A stretch of DNA of 64,000 nt. It comes from Parus major. Its lineage: Eukaryota; Chordata; Aves; Passeriformes; Paridae. The notes beneath the pieces are model-generated. The model made no database searches. It was given only the letters and a program-made list of their open reading frames with translations, and was not told the DNA's origin. The stretch covers positions 70,236,640 to 70,300,639 of the forward strand of contig NC_031769.1 in the NCBI RefSeq assembly GCF_001522545.3. The letters are read 5' to 3'. The translations under genes were made by a program, and so were the position numbers. The stretch's first letter is position 1, and each line of letters opens with the position of its first letter. Shown in pieces: positions 1 through 12,819 of the stretch.

Positions 1-480
1 GCAAAGGACAGCCAGAGGAAGAACAGAACCTTCTCCAAATTGTGTCGGTATCTTAACTGAAAGCAGAGCTGAAGTCTTGTTAATTCAATTTTAATGCCTG
101 TCTGCTAGAGAGAAAACAGGATTATGAGTGCATTTCCCGCTCAGAAAAAGTCTGCTCCCTGCATATGAATATTGGTCGTGTTCTCCTCCCTGGCTGGGAA
201 GTATCTTCTAAATACTGATAAGGTTTGACAGTCCTCTACAAAGTCAATAGCAAAACTAGTAATTCACTTCCAGCTCCAATTTATTTTATTTAAACAATAT
301 CTACTGAAGTTTGGACTTCAATCAGATAGGTCTCCCAGTGCATGACTATCAGTGCAAGGAAAAGGTAAAAAGCCAAGGAATAATAAAACAACCACCATTT
401 TATAGACTTGATTCAACTTATAGAGGATTCTGATAAAAATATTTATTTCATCACAAATAGTAAATAAGAATCTTTCTAGT
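1..480. other. AT-rich non-coding sequence, nothing recognised
   Basis: No open frame with recognisable protein content, no known repeat and no RNA gene was seen on either strand. The sequence has ordinary AT-rich, CpG-poor composition. The start of the window is not a feature boundary, so an element could be cut here. Confidence 0.6.
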
Positions 481-531
481 TTGTGTTTTGTGTTTTGTGT
501 TTTGTGTTTTGTTTGTTTGTTTGTTTGTTTT
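481..531. repeat. Simple repeat (TTTTGTG)n passing into (TTTG)n
   Basis: Four near-identical TTTTGTG-type units are followed by about five TTTG units. The TTTG part looks like a shortened derivative of the longer unit, a usual sign of replication slippage. The minus-strand open frame across it is rich in K, T, H and Q only because it reads the repeat. It is not a gene. Confidence 0.9.
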
Positions 532-732
532 CTTTCCATTAGCCTTATTTGTTCAATACATTACAAAACTTAAGGAAACGCTCTTCGCGCTTTTTGAAAC
601 CCTGGCTAGGCAAAACCCTCGTATCAAGAGGAGAACACATTAGCAAAGCTACACGTAGTTAATTTTAATGCTGGAACAATATTTTACTATGTCTCCTGGA
701 GGAACTAAAAAGCACTGAAATCCAGGAAAATG

Positions 733-990
733 CTCTTTATGTGGCAAGATGTTGGCTGTGCAGTGGCTGCAGCGGCCCCAGGGCTGGGTCCGGCTGAGCC
801 CCTCAGCCACGGGCGGGCGGGCGAGAGCCCCGGGGAAAGCCTGGCCAAGGGAGGGCAAAACGCTGCCCGGCAGCCAGGGCTGAGCCAGGGGAACCGAGCC
901 ACAAACAGCCCTGCGAGCCCCGGGGGGACAGCGGGAGCGGGGCCGGGGCCAGCAGAGAGCCGGCAGGGATGGGCCTGCGGCCACTGTTAC
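733..990. other. Compact GC- and CpG-rich island, identity unknown
   Basis: Between about 769 and 984 the sequence changes from AT-rich to roughly three-quarters G+C. By eye there are about 17 CpG dinucleotides in some 215 bp, while the flanks have few. The transitions are sharp on both sides. The exact 6-mer AAAATG occurs just outside each edge (727-732 and 991-996), which would fit a 6-bp target duplication. However, the enclosed ends are not TG...CA, and an A/T-rich 6-mer can match by chance. A smaller CpG cluster lies just upstream at about 578-650. Possible identities are an inserted GC-rich LTR fragment, a CpG-island promoter of an unannotated non-coding RNA, or a relic island. Open frames across it on both strands are composition artefacts rich in P, G, A and R. 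Confidence 0.6.
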
Positions 991-3900
991 AAAATGGTGA
1001 AAGTTAAATATATAAATAAAGTAATACTATGGAACATTTAAGTTCTCCAGCAGATGCTATCACCTACAGTTTTTTTCTCAGTCTTTGGAAGATTGAAAAT
1101 GATTGGAGAAGCAGAAATAATAAATGACGTTAGAAATTTATAGTTCCTATTTTGTGTTTGCTCCACTATTCAAAACTGAATGTAATCATCTGTAAAGTCA
1201 ATAGAATATAAAACAATTTTTAATTCATTGATTGATAAGAACGTGTTTAAGTATACACTTAAGAGATCAAGCCTATGCTAAAGAGATTAAACCTTTGCTG
1301 GTGAATTAGAACCCTTTTGGGATGTTATGACAGTAGTATCATCATTGATCTTTGACAGGGATACACATAGTTACTTTATGTCTTAATGGAATGGGAAAGA
1401 TTTTCAAACTCGAGTGCTTTTTCAGCATTTTCCCTAATTATTTAGATCTGAAATGAGAGTACATTGTATTATAAAAGTTCTCTGAGATACGTGTCTATAA
1501 AGATGTCCAATCCAGGCTAACATTAAAAGTGGCTCTCCTTAACAATACCACTGTGATTTCCCAAATCAGTTTGCTAATGATCTTGAACAAAGTAGAGCTA
1601 CATCAATGATGCATCCTCTTACAAACTTCCAGTCTTTTTCAGGAGTACGCCCCTGGGCTATCAAGCCAACGGCAAAATGTACATTAATTTCAAAGTGGCT
1701 TAGATTTCAGCTAGAAATCATTCTTATAAATAGAAAAGTTCCATCTGAAAAAGGACGATTTTGCTTTAGAAGTCTGTCTTCTTCTGAGGAAGGAAAGTGG
1801 ATCTGGATGGCTGTTGTTGGGGAAAAAACATAGGGACAAGTGCTAGAGAGTGTAGAATCATAGCTGTTGACTGAAGCTTATTTGAGCATTACAGTAATAC
1901 AGTGATAAATAGATAGCAAATACTGTCTGAACTTTAAAATTGAGGTCAGATGTCTTTCTCAAGCATATGTTCTAATACCACGGGTTATTTGTTATGGTGA
2001 AGGAGTTAGGAAATATAGCTTTTGAGGCTGAACAATGTCCAAAGGTCAGACTGGTTCATTTCATTGTTCTTGCAGCATGTAAAATCTATGAGAATATGAG
2101 CTTTGGAGCTGAACCTTGCATACCACGGTATTTGTTCTCCTATATATAAAAATGAAGCTCCTTTATGTGAGAGACTTGACATACCAGAATAAAGTGCATC
2201 AGCCTGCTTTCTGAAATATTATGTATCAGATCCATTGTGAGAAAATTACCCTTTATGTATCTGGTGGTATACACATTGCATAAATTGACAGGTTTTGCAA
2301 AAACTTCTCCACTCTTCTTTACCATGATATAGGCTGCTGTTTAAAAGATACTCTGCTATTTCCTCTCTACAGCACTGAATTTTAATGTGTACTTGATAGA
2401 ATTGGAGCTGTGATGATATTTAACACTTTTATACTTTACAATTGTTGCTCCTGATTTGTACTTACATATTTTATTAGTTACTGGTTTTGTTGTTTGGTGC
2501 TTGCAACAGTTTATACTGCATTTGATTACACAGTTAGCACCGTTTAGCACAATATAGTGCAATTAGAACTACTCAAAAAATCTACTTAGCCTTCATCTTG
2601 TAAAGTCACGAGTGGTCTAAATATACAACCTGCCCTTTTCATGTAGACATTCTGCAGGAATGTGCATAAACAGGGCTTTTATTTTATTCTTTCCATCTGT
2701 AAAGAGGGAGTAAGCTGAAATGACAAGATAAATTCTGTGTGAATACTCCCTCTGGGACTTTCAAGAAATGTAAAAAGAAACCTGATTAATTTCTGGTCCA
2801 ATGTAGAAAGAGTGATAGAAGTTAGAGAAGAAAGACTGGAGCAAACGAAACAAGTGGACATGAAAAGGTTCAAGTAGAGCCCTGTTTGGAGTTTTATTTT
2901 GAAAAAGATTTTTTTTTTTTTTTTGTCGATCATCAGAAGACACTGGCTCCATAATAATCAAAATATTTCATGGACATGTATTAAAAACTTGTATGTTCTT
3001 TGGGATTAGGGTAGAACTGCTTGGCTTTGGAATATGTTCCTTTCTCAGTCCTTACTTCTATCTAAAGGATCAGAACATATGATTTTATGTTCCATTGAAT
3101 GCAAAAATCACCAGGTCACCTGGGATATGAAAAAAATACTTAACAATGGTTGATTACTTGATTAGTTTGAAGAGATAGCTAAATGGATGAACAAGCCTGG
3201 TCCATATAAATAAATCACCAGGTGTCTAAAATACTTAGGAGAAAATAACGAAGTCAGAGTCTCCACTTCCTAAGACCCCCCCTCAACAGGATTTTTGGTA
3301 TTTTCACTTCTGCAGAGATAATCTCTAAAATCTTCAAAATCTCACTTTTGTCACAGTTATGAGGAACTGAAAAAACATTCTGGGCTTGAAAATGTACCAA
3401 GGCACAGGAGACATTTTCAGCACAGCTGTAACAACCTGCATAACAGGAAAAAGAGCTCATGTAGTGCTGGACTTGAATCCCTGATTCTACCATCACATAA
3501 GTCCTAACAAACATTCACAGTCACAATGCCTGTCATTATCAACAATTTTTGCACTGGTAGTCTGAAGTTTTTCTTTCTTTTTCTAAGTTTATATCAGTTT
3601 CTTTAATCTATCTATGCATTTTTCAAAACAGATTTTTAAATGCTGCTGTGATTTCCTGGTTATTAATAGATCAAAAATATAAGGAGATCACAGTTTTCAA
3701 ACACTTTGTTTTCATATTTTTGCTCTTGATCTCAGGAAATAAAGAAAATGAAGTGGAAAATTATTGCACCAATCTTTAAAAACTTAAGCTTCATTTTGAA
3801 GATCCAAAACAACTTCAACCTTAGAATATTTGTTTTCTTCTACAAATTCTTCTGCATATTGTTTCACAGCTTGCAGGCTACTGTCAGAGCTACCTACTTA

Positions 3901-4963
3901 CTAACTCTGTTGTTAACACCATTAAAAACACCATTGTAAAACCCCATCACATTTAAACCCTTTTACTTTTTCCATCTCCTTCATGATGATGATTATAGTA
4001 TGGAAGAAAAGGTGACTTCAGAAATGTACTTCACAAAGTAACCCTTAAATCTGATGGCCAATAATGGTTTAATCTGCTCCTGTTACTCAAGGTCAGATAA
4101 TCCCAAGATTAAGAAGGTGACAATCTTCAGCCTTGTCTCAAACACAAATCTTTGTGAAATAAATATTGTTTGAATTTTAGCTGGTCTGTGTTTTACTAAC
4201 TCATGAAGGCCCATTCATGAGCCCCACCCAACCGTGTCCTTCCTGCAAGTGTTTCTCATAATTTTAGAAGAAATTACAGAGAATATTATTTACAGTGCAT
4301 TTTACATAAAAGTGTTAATGGCCTTTTCAATCTGTCTCTAACCTAGAGCTATAAATACATGCTAACTTGAGAAGCTGTCACTTTTTCTGTAGTTAACGTT
4401 GGCATAACTATGTCAGCAGTGCTTCCGAGCAGGCAGTGTGTACACTAGCAGAAGGAATTTCTCCCTCAGTAGTTTTATTACCTCGCTGCAAAATATGCTA
4501 TAAACTGGCAAACCTATTCTGGTAGAAAAGCTGTGTTTATGTGAGGGAAGAAGAATGATTTCAGCTGGAGGATGGTTTTCTCGGGTTATACTGACAAGAC
4601 TAGGCTGCAAAACTTGTGGATCAAGCTTAGGTATTTGTCCTTGCTTTCTTGGTCCATTTCCATCTATATACCATCTTCATCTTCCTGCCTAGCCAATCTC
4701 AGCTCAAGGAGCCTAAATTAAAGCCACTATAGGACAATAAAAAAGAAATTATCCCTAAGCATGGTTAGGCTTTAAGAATGCTATGAATTTCCTTAACTCT
4801 ATTTCCAGCCAAGTGGTTTCTCTTCTTCCCATACATTAATTTATGTATACCGGTGTTTCTAGATATACTTCCTAAACAGTGTGTCATGAAAATAATATTC
4901 TCCCATAACTGTAATACTGTAATTCCTAAACCAGTAAAGGCTACAATTCAAGTGAAGGTAAAC

Positions 4964-4981
4964 AAAAAAAAAAAAAAAAAA
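4964..4981. repeat. Poly(A) run
   Basis: An uninterrupted run of about 18 A is followed by GAGGAAAAAATAA. A long A-run can mark a retroposed tail, but no body of an element is recognisable upstream, so it is recorded only as a homopolymer. Confidence 0.8.
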
Positions 4982-6330
4982 GAGGAAAAAATAATCTCTT
5001 TGGAGAACAACACTCTGTATCAATCAGTAAAATCAGAACACAGCATAATTGGTGAATACAGGTAATGTGATACTTAGCTGGGTTACAAAAGCACTGAGAC
5101 ACTGAAATACAGTCTTTGCCGTATTTTCTTGACAGTGGTATAAAGAGGAACAGGATTTTACCCAAAACAATCATGAAAATCTTCATGCCTTTCAAGAGCC
5201 TCTCTGTCTTTATACATCCATATATATTTTAAATATAAAAGCAAATGTAGCTAGGTAGTTTGTGTAACAGACTGATACTGTGTGATTTCCTGCGCTTACT
5301 GCAATATTCCAGCTGCAGTATGATGGCATTTTTGTTGGCATTTTTGTTGATGTAGTCATTTCCAGGCAGATAACTCTCTGGTATAACTCTTCTCAGAATG
5401 GCCTACTGAACAAAGTCTGAGAAGTTTGGGCAGTTCCAACCTCGAGTGTCTCTCAAGTATCTTGTAATTTGTCTTTGATACATTATTGGAGTGCTCTCAT
5501 TTCATGGTATTAAGCCATTTCCTCAGGCACAGGATGCCTTTTTTCCAGACTTGTTCCTTTGAGATCTGGGCTGCAAATTTGGGTTTAATCCACTTCAATC
5601 TTCATTGCAATTCTACTGGAAGCAGCTGTTACCCCTTCTTTAACAGTCTGCTGGCTGTCAGGCAGCCTGAGGGACCCACCATATGACATCCGTCCCAAGT
5701 TCTAAATATACACCTGCACAATGTGTTTTCTTGGGGCAAGAGGAGAGCAAAGGGACTTTTGCTTCCTCTTGCACAAATGTATTTTCATCTCTTGACTAAA
5801 ACCTTTTATTTATTCCTTGTATTTATACTTGAAACTTTTCATCTTTTTAACAGAAGGATTAATTCTACTTTTTGTACAGTCTGAAAATGTAGTACAGTTT
5901 CATTTCCTGCATAAGACATAAGCATCAACACTACAAAATATAAATGTGTTGCCTGTTAAATCTCATTACCGCTTCATTCAGAACATTTAGGCAAATTTTG
6001 GTTGAGAGGATACGAGAGCCCATGGACATATCCCATGAGGCTTGACCTAACTATCATATTATTAGAAGTAGCCTCAGAAAAGATGTGTGTAAAATGGCAA
6101 CATTTTTGCAGAACAGAAGATAACAGTAAGGTTAAACAAGATAGTGTACATGTCAGCCATAAATATAAAAATGTCAAAAAGTGAAAGAAAATTCTCTAGC
6201 ACGATAGGGACAAAAAAGATGGTTACAATACAGAAACCTGTTATTACACTTTTATTTTCCTGGACTGTATGACAGACTGATGGGTCACAGTAATGGAATC
6301 AAAAATGAAAGTTAGAGAACAACCCTTTAC

Positions 6331-6367
6331 CAAAAGAAAAAAAAAAAAGAAAAGAAAGAAAATAAAA
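6331..6367. repeat. A/G purine-rich low-complexity tract
   Basis: The plus strand is almost pure purine here: A-runs broken by single G, then AAAG/AAAT units. Several similar tracts occur elsewhere in the window (17531-17564, 43589-43609, 46910-46955), so this is a background feature of the locus. Confidence 0.75.
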
Positions 6368-7270
6368 GTCTAGAATAATAGTACTTGTCTGAGAAAAGAT
6401 ATTCTGAATAGATGTGATACATATTACTTCTTGCAAAGCTGAACAATGAATTTATAGCTATTTTACTTGTATAAAGTTGTCTCAGTCTTAAAGACACTCA
6501 GGTCCATACAGAGCAAAAAGCATGTTAAAATAATATTTTAAAGAGGGGAGGGGAAATTTACTCAGCATCTGAATGAAAAAAGCAGTAGCTTTTTTCTATT
6601 TAGCTAACTCTACACTAGCTTATCAAAAATTTCTTTGTACTGGTACTGGGAAAATGCATACTTATAAGATGCTGATATTAGATATTGGAGATGAAAATGA
6701 TCAAAATTATTAATCAGAAGATTCTGTTCTTCATCCCTGTGTCTTCAATTATGATATGTAGACAGAATGGAATTTATGTATTGAGATTATTTTTTCAGAC
6801 CTTGTGGTTCATGTTAGAACATGTTAGAAAATTTAATATTACAACCAAGAATTTGTTGTTGTCTGATAACAGTAATAAGTAGTAAATAGTAATTTGACTA
6901 TTTTAAACTTTTTTTTTGAAAAGTATTTCCATAAGCTTTGCTGGTTGTTTCTAAAGATTGTATATCAATAGCAAAACTCTCAAAAATGATGCCAATATCT
7001 GCTATTTATAAGACTGCAGGGAGGGTAAGATTTATATAATTAACTTAAAATCTCCTTTACATTGTTCCTCTTGTTTACAAATATTGTAATCCAGTCACTG
7101 AACAACAGCAATAACATGAGATAAATAACAGCAATAACAATAATATGGCTTAGATGATGCCATAAAAGTAGTCAAATATAAAGGTGAGGCAAATAATTGT
7201 GAACTGCTTGAAAAAGATATATTAAGCTGTAACAGAGGTTACGCCCTGATCATTGTTGTATTTTCAGGAT

Positions 7271-7314
7271 CTGATATATTTGCATAGCATATTCTGATAT
7301 ATTCACATAGCATA
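7271..7314. repeat. Two-copy tandem duplication, 23-bp period
   Basis: Unit one (7271-7291) and unit two (7294-7314) share CTGATATATT and ATAGCATA and differ at only a few central bases. Each unit has a TTGCATAG or TCACATAG core. It looks like a small slippage or duplication event with later point changes. No function is evident. Confidence 0.75.
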
Positions 7315-9392
7315 AGGAGTGTGAGAGATCTCTAAAAGTAGTTCAGAGCATCTATTCCTGCTTAAGCTCTGAGCACGTCCATCCACACTGTGTATTTTCT
7401 AGTAGAAATCCACTGTGATTTCTGAGATCCTGAAGACACGGAGCAGGTGTAACCCTCCTTTTGAAAGCTGATCGAGAACATGTTAGAGGATGTAAACAGC
7501 AACAAGGAAACAAAAAATAAATCCAGCACACACTATTCTATCTAGCTGATATTATAAAGGCTAAAATGAAAAGAGCACACCCCTCTCAAAAGAAAATAAA
7601 TGAAACTCAAAGATCCATAAAAGAATTAAAAGGGTTGTTACAGTCTACAAACAGGTCTAATTGAATGGACAAACTAGCCAGCTCAAGCAGCAGCTGCTGC
7701 ATTGGGTGATTCACAGTGAACATAAAGATACACCGTTCTGCAAGTGTTTTATGTTGGAAGAATGATATGGAAAACCACTTGATGGGGAAAAAGTGTTTGA
7801 ATACAGAAAATATTTTCACATACACCTAGAATGACTGCTAAGTTGTATCCAAGAAAAACCTGATTAACTGATCAACACACTTTAAAGAACTTTGAAGAAT
7901 TTTCTGTTATTAGCACCAGTTTCACTAAAGAATATGTGATTTATAGATGATTTGAAACTTTTAACTTCCTCTGTATGTTCAAATGGGCAATAAAAACCAG
8001 AAGCACCAGTAATCTGTAGCAATTCTTAAAGTGGAGCCAAACGCAGGAATGGATGAAAGTTAAAATACATGTTGTTGAAATCTTTCAGGATGAACAAATG
8101 AAAGGAGTAGAGCTCAGAGGAGCTGGAGTCACACTTTTAATTTGGATTTGTGAACCTAGATGGCTGGGCTGAGGCTGTGGTCTGGAATTTTTCAACAGTT
8201 CAGCTCATCTTTTCATGTGGGTTGAATGCTAGCAGAAATAGGAATGCTAGAATTGGCTAAATTAATTGTCATTTTCTTGTTTGCCAATACTGTTAGCTTT
8301 AATAATCTAGTCTATTTTCAAGACCTACCAACAGTATATTCATGTAATTTTTATCTCTTTACATCAGTCTAAGACTTTCAGTCAATTTGCCCTACTATAC
8401 GTCACATACATAGCTACACTATTTATTGATTCCTCACTTCCACCCACAAATGGCCTATAAAACCTCTCAAAACAAAGGGTATGATTTACAAGGCAATCTC
8501 AGCAAGAAACTGCAAATGGTCTCATACATTAAAATGCCCGTGTAAGATCAAGTGAATACACTGGGCAAACTATGAGTTGATCTGTACAAATATGAAGTAT
8601 GCTTCAGGCAGGTTCTTTTATGTGTAGAGATCATGAGGTGACCTACTCTCAGATGTAAAAAAAAATTATTGTCAAGGACCAAAATCAGGGTAATGAGTGT
8701 TTCTTATGCCCCCATAAAAATCAAGCAAGGGAGATGTGTGTTTGGTGAGCTGAGCTTAGTCTCAGGTAGGTGCGTTTCCTGCAGAAGTCATTGTGCTCCA
8801 GATTCAAGGTGTCCAAGTTACCTGGAACAACACACTCTACCACATATGACAGAGAATAGAAATGTTTAAATGGTGCTGCTTCAAGCAGTGACTCAGTCCC
8901 TACACATTTTGAGATAGATTAGTGGAGTCACTAACTGAGGTGGAATGCAATATAAGAACCAAATGTATCTGTTAAGACCCTGGATAGGTGGCAACAATGA
9001 GTTTGAAGTGAGAAATCTTCAAGAACTTGGCAGTAGTACTCATAAGGAAAATTTTGCACTGTGATGCCTTTCTTATCCTCATAATACTACTTTCAAGGTC
9101 AGCCCATGGCTCCATATAAAAATAGGGAAAAATATACTAAAAACTGAACAATTTTTTCTCATTGTTAAAATTTATAATATGACATTTTTTTTTAATATAA
9201 AATGAGAAAAAATAAGTGAGGCTTGCTAAATTGTATTCAGTATGCAGTATGTCCTGCACAGTCACATCTAACACAGCATTGAGTCTTGTAAGAAAATGTT
9301 CCATGTGCTGGTGATCAGGTACCCAGAATTTTAAAGAGTAGGAGCTTGAACTAAAGTTCTTAAATGCGTGTTTAAGCATCTAATGAAGGCCT

Positions 9393-9949
9393 TGTGGTGG
9401 TTTTGACTGGGTTAATGTTCTTCAGAGTAGGTAGCAAGGGGCTATATTTTAGATCTGTGCTGGACACAGTGTTGATAAATAAAGATATTTTAGTTACTGC
9501 TGAGCAGGACTTGCACAGAGCTGAGACCTTTTCTGCTGCTCACACTGCCCCACCAGTGAGGAGGCTGGGAGTATACAAGGAGTTGGAGAAGGCACAGCTG
9601 GGACAGCTGACCACAAAGGGACATTCCAGACCACGCTCAACATATAAAGCTGAGAACGAAGAAGGAGAAAGGAGATGTTCATTGTGATGGTGCTTGTCTT
9701 CTCAAGTCACTGATGGAGCATGATGGAGCCTGGCTTTCCTGGAGGTGGCTGCCCATGGGAAGTGATGAATGAAGCCTTGTTTTCCTTCACTCTTGTGTGT
9801 GGCTTTTTCTTTCCCTCTTAAACTGTCTTTATCTCAACCCACAAGTTCTAACACTTCTACCCTTCCAATTCTCTCTCTCTTCCCACCAGGGAATGAGTGA
9901 ATGAGTGACTCTGTGGGGCTTAGTTGCCAGCTGGGTTTAAATTATGACA
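9393..9949 (+). mobile_element. Solo LTR of an avian endogenous retrovirus (ERVL-like), + orientation
   Basis: The element begins TGTGGTGGTTTTGACTGGG and ends with AATTATGACA, giving canonical TG...CA ends over 557 bp. A TATA-like box (ATATAAAG) lies at 9642-9649. A CTTAAACTGTC segment near 9818 sits where a poly(A) signal is expected. This is followed by the family-typical tract that reads TATCTCAACCC and then a pyrimidine-rich stretch ending at CCCACCAGGG. From memory I recognise the overall sequence as a widespread LTR family in birds; the class name (ERVL-like) is a recollection and has not been checked. The flanking 5-mers are GGCCT (9388-9392) and GGTCT (9950-9954), a target duplication with one mismatch. 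No gag, pol or env sequence adjoins either side, so it is a solo LTR left by recombination. Divergence looks moderate. It carries no coding capacity. Confidence 0.85.
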
Positions 9950-9954
9950 GGTCT

Positions 9955-12499
9955 ATTGTTTTAAGACGATGTGTAGCTTTCTGTCACTGGACTGGGCTTC
10001 TGTGTTCTTTTGCAAAAAAATGTTGCATTCAAAAAAGTATTTCAGTGTTAAATCTCTAAAAAGAGATTTAATAACATGCTACAGTGGAATTCTAATTAGC
10101 ACAATGTGCCTTATTAGAATAAAGATATTAATTCCTAAGAATCAAGATATTAATTAATTCAGGCTAGGTGTGTAAATAATGTTCTTGCTTACAATAAGTT
10201 TACTTGGTCCTGAGAATGACTGGTTTAAAGTAGTGGAATGATGCCAAAAAGGTGAAGATAAACTGCAGAAGAAGCATAATGAAAAATAATGTGAAAAATA
10301 TGAAGAAAAATAGACATATTAATGTATCATTAAAATTTTCATTGCGGTAAATAGAACATGTTAAATATCAACCTATAAATATGCTAAATTACATAGCTTA
10401 ATTTTACTCAAGGGATTGGAGAATATTTTCAGATTTCAGTTTCTAAATAGCAAATATATTTGGGGTTTTATTAATGTCAGGTTTAATCCTGAATTATACC
10501 ATTCATGAACCAGTGGCAATACAGCAAGATGCACTCAGTGATGTCTATGGTATCCCAATGTCTAAATGTTGTGCACAGACAAATACATGCTGTATTCATT
10601 TTTTACATTTTGTAGACAGAATTTAATACTTTTGCTTTCAACACTAAATAGCAAAATAAATAAACCAGCTGTATACAGGGTTACATGTGGATGAAGAGAG
10701 TTACAATTCCATTTATTTTTGTATTTTAAGGGTATAAAGGGATAAAAATCAAAGGAAACCTCTCAACACTGGTATTATCAGATGATGAAACTTTTTTGAG
10801 AGAGATTACAAATGATTTATAAAGGTCAGCACCAAGTAGAATTTCAGGGAGGTCTTAACATTAATCAAGTTTCTTAAAACTTTTTGGAGGTATAAAAAAT
10901 ATATGATTTTTACCAGCTATTCCCTCTTGCTGAGTCCATCCTTTACTCACAGTACTATATGATTGCCACTTTGAATTAAACACCTTTTCACACCTTTTGC
11001 TGTGCAGATGGCAAAGTGCTCTGAGACAGAGCTGAAACCCCAGGAGCTCCAAGCAGTGCACTGGAAATACATCACAATAAGCAGATACCTATTATCTACG
11101 CTTGACTTGGCTGTAATCTCCTCCTCCAAACCCTCATCTATCTGCTCTTCCCTTTGACTTTTTTCTCAAAATACACTACCTCTGCACTTTTTTTAGAAAG
11201 CTTTGGAGAGGTGATCTCTGTCAAAGTCTAGACCACCCTCCGTAAAGTTCAACAGTTTGACAATTTGCACCTCTCACTGCCTGGCAGCCAGCAGTGGGTA
11301 TTGTCTCTGTGCTCTTAGCTGTGAACATGTTTGTCAGTGGTGTGAGAGAAAGAGCTGCTTAAAGCAGCTGTAGAGCAAGTCCTGTGGTGTTCCCCATGCC
11401 CCTGGGCCATCCAGATTCTGCTAGTTGCTGCTCTGAAAGGTGGGTACAAGAGCAGGGACATCACATCACCTCTCCTCCACGTATCCTCCTGATTCTGTGG
11501 CTTTCACATCTCCTTTACAGCTGCACTCATCCCTTTCTCAACTTTCATATCTCTCTTTCAGCTTAAACTTTTGTACCAGATTTTCAAATGGTCCTTTCCT
11601 AGACAGATCTCAAGAACTGTTGCCTATCACCCTGCTCATTCTGCCCATCAACCATCTTTGACAGTTAACCATATTTTTCTCCATGAGATATTCTCTGTAT
11701 TACACAGACTTCCAAGCCTATGCCCTTTCTTGTGTCCCCTCCTAGGTTTTTATTAACTCTTTACTTGGTCTGTCTTTTAAAGGACTTTTTCTTCTTTAAA
11801 TTCCTATGTTTCCTGGAGTTCAGTCACAACTCTTCATTTTCCATACTTCCTTAGGTTAGCTTCAATCATAGATGCATAGTTAACTCTGAATATTATGCAA
11901 GCAACATACTGTTTAAATTCTGTACTCCTAAAGAATATCTTAAATTCTCATCTTGTCTCTCTAACATAAACAACTAACACTTCAGCCTTCCTTTTCTTTT
12001 CCCAAACCATTTTCTGTCCCTCACCTCACTTCATGCTTCAATACTTACTTTGACATCATCAGATTTTGACATATCTCATCATCCAGAAATCAAGGTTATG
12101 TTAGATATATACGGATTTTCTGTATACTGTTTTCAACTTTAGCTTTTGATAAAATGGCAGCTTTCCATCTCCTTGCAACACCTTTCACAGGTATAAGAAC
12201 AGAAAAATTTTCAGCTGTCCACCTTCAGAATGCCACTTAGGGAATTTAACCCCAGCTTCCCTTTTGCCTATTTCTCAACTTGTTGTGTCATCATTATGTC
12301 AAACATACTACTTGTTTTCATTCCCAGGACTCTCCAAGTACCTCTCTAAGGATTTATTTAAAAGGAAAACTTAAATTTTCCTTCTACAGAATAATTTTAT
12401 GTAATAATTCATTATTGACATAGTCTATAAATATCTAGCTTTATCATACTTTAAATCAATCTTAAAAATCCTTCTTTTTAAAGACAGCTTTAATGAACA
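9955..12499. other. 2.5 kb non-coding stretch between LTR and CR1
   Basis: No gene or recognisable element was found. From about 11100 to 12300 the plus strand is unusually pyrimidine-rich (many CTTTC, TCTCC and TTCTC words), which produces a set of small overlapping open frames rich in L, S and P. They have no domain features and I regard them as composition artefacts. Confidence 0.5.
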
Positions 12500-12819
12500 A
12501 GATGCTATAAGAAAGATGGGGACAGACTTTTTAGTAGGGCCATAGGATAATGGTTTTAAACTAAACAAGGGTAACTTCAGATCAGAGACAAGGAAGATGT
12601 TTTTACAGTGAAAGTAGGGGAATAGGTGAGGGTAGTGGAAGTTGGAACAGGTTTCCCAGGGAGGTGGTAGATATTGCATTCCTGCAAACATTCAAGGGCA
12701 GCCTAGATGGGGCTCTTAGCAATTTAATCTGTTGGTGATGTCCCTGCTCAGTGCACAGGGGTTTGGATTTAGAAGGAGTTTAAAGGTCCCTTCCAACCCA
12801 AACTATTCTATGATTCTAT
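12500..12819 (+). mobile_element. CR1 LINE fragment, 3' end, + orientation
   Basis: About 320 bp align by eye to the 3' end of avian CR1. The string starts at AGAAAGATGGGGACAGACT, continues through GGAACAGGTTTCCCAGGGAGG and GTCCCTGCTCAGTGCA, and closes with GGTCCCTTCCAACCCAAACT and ATTCTATGATTCTAT. The two near-octamers at 12804-12819 are the CR1 terminal repeat. The fragment is strongly 5'-truncated, as is usual for CR1, and it covers only the last part of the reverse-transcriptase region and the 3' UTR. No open frame survives, so it is an inactive copy. Confidence 0.92.

Larger units (their letters stand above)
991..9392. other. 8.4 kb AT-rich non-coding stretch
   Basis: No gene, RNA or recognisable transposable element was found. 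Open frames are all under about 100 codons and have no domain signatures. Low-complexity pieces include T-runs at 2911-2924, a long A-run at 4964-4981 and an A/G purine tract at 6331-6367. A 23-bp-period duplication sits at 7271-7314. Old, heavily diverged repeats could be hidden here and would need a profile search. Confidence 0.55.

Noticed and set aside
649..1041. Open frames of 65-111 codons on both strands over the GC-rich patch
   Set aside because: P/G/A/R-rich frames on both strands at once are the usual result of GC-rich, stop-poor sequence.
3460..3490. GACTTGAATCCC resembling a tRNA T-arm box
   Set aside because: It does not fit the GGTTCGANTCC box, and no A-box, cloverleaf or terminator T-run is in place.
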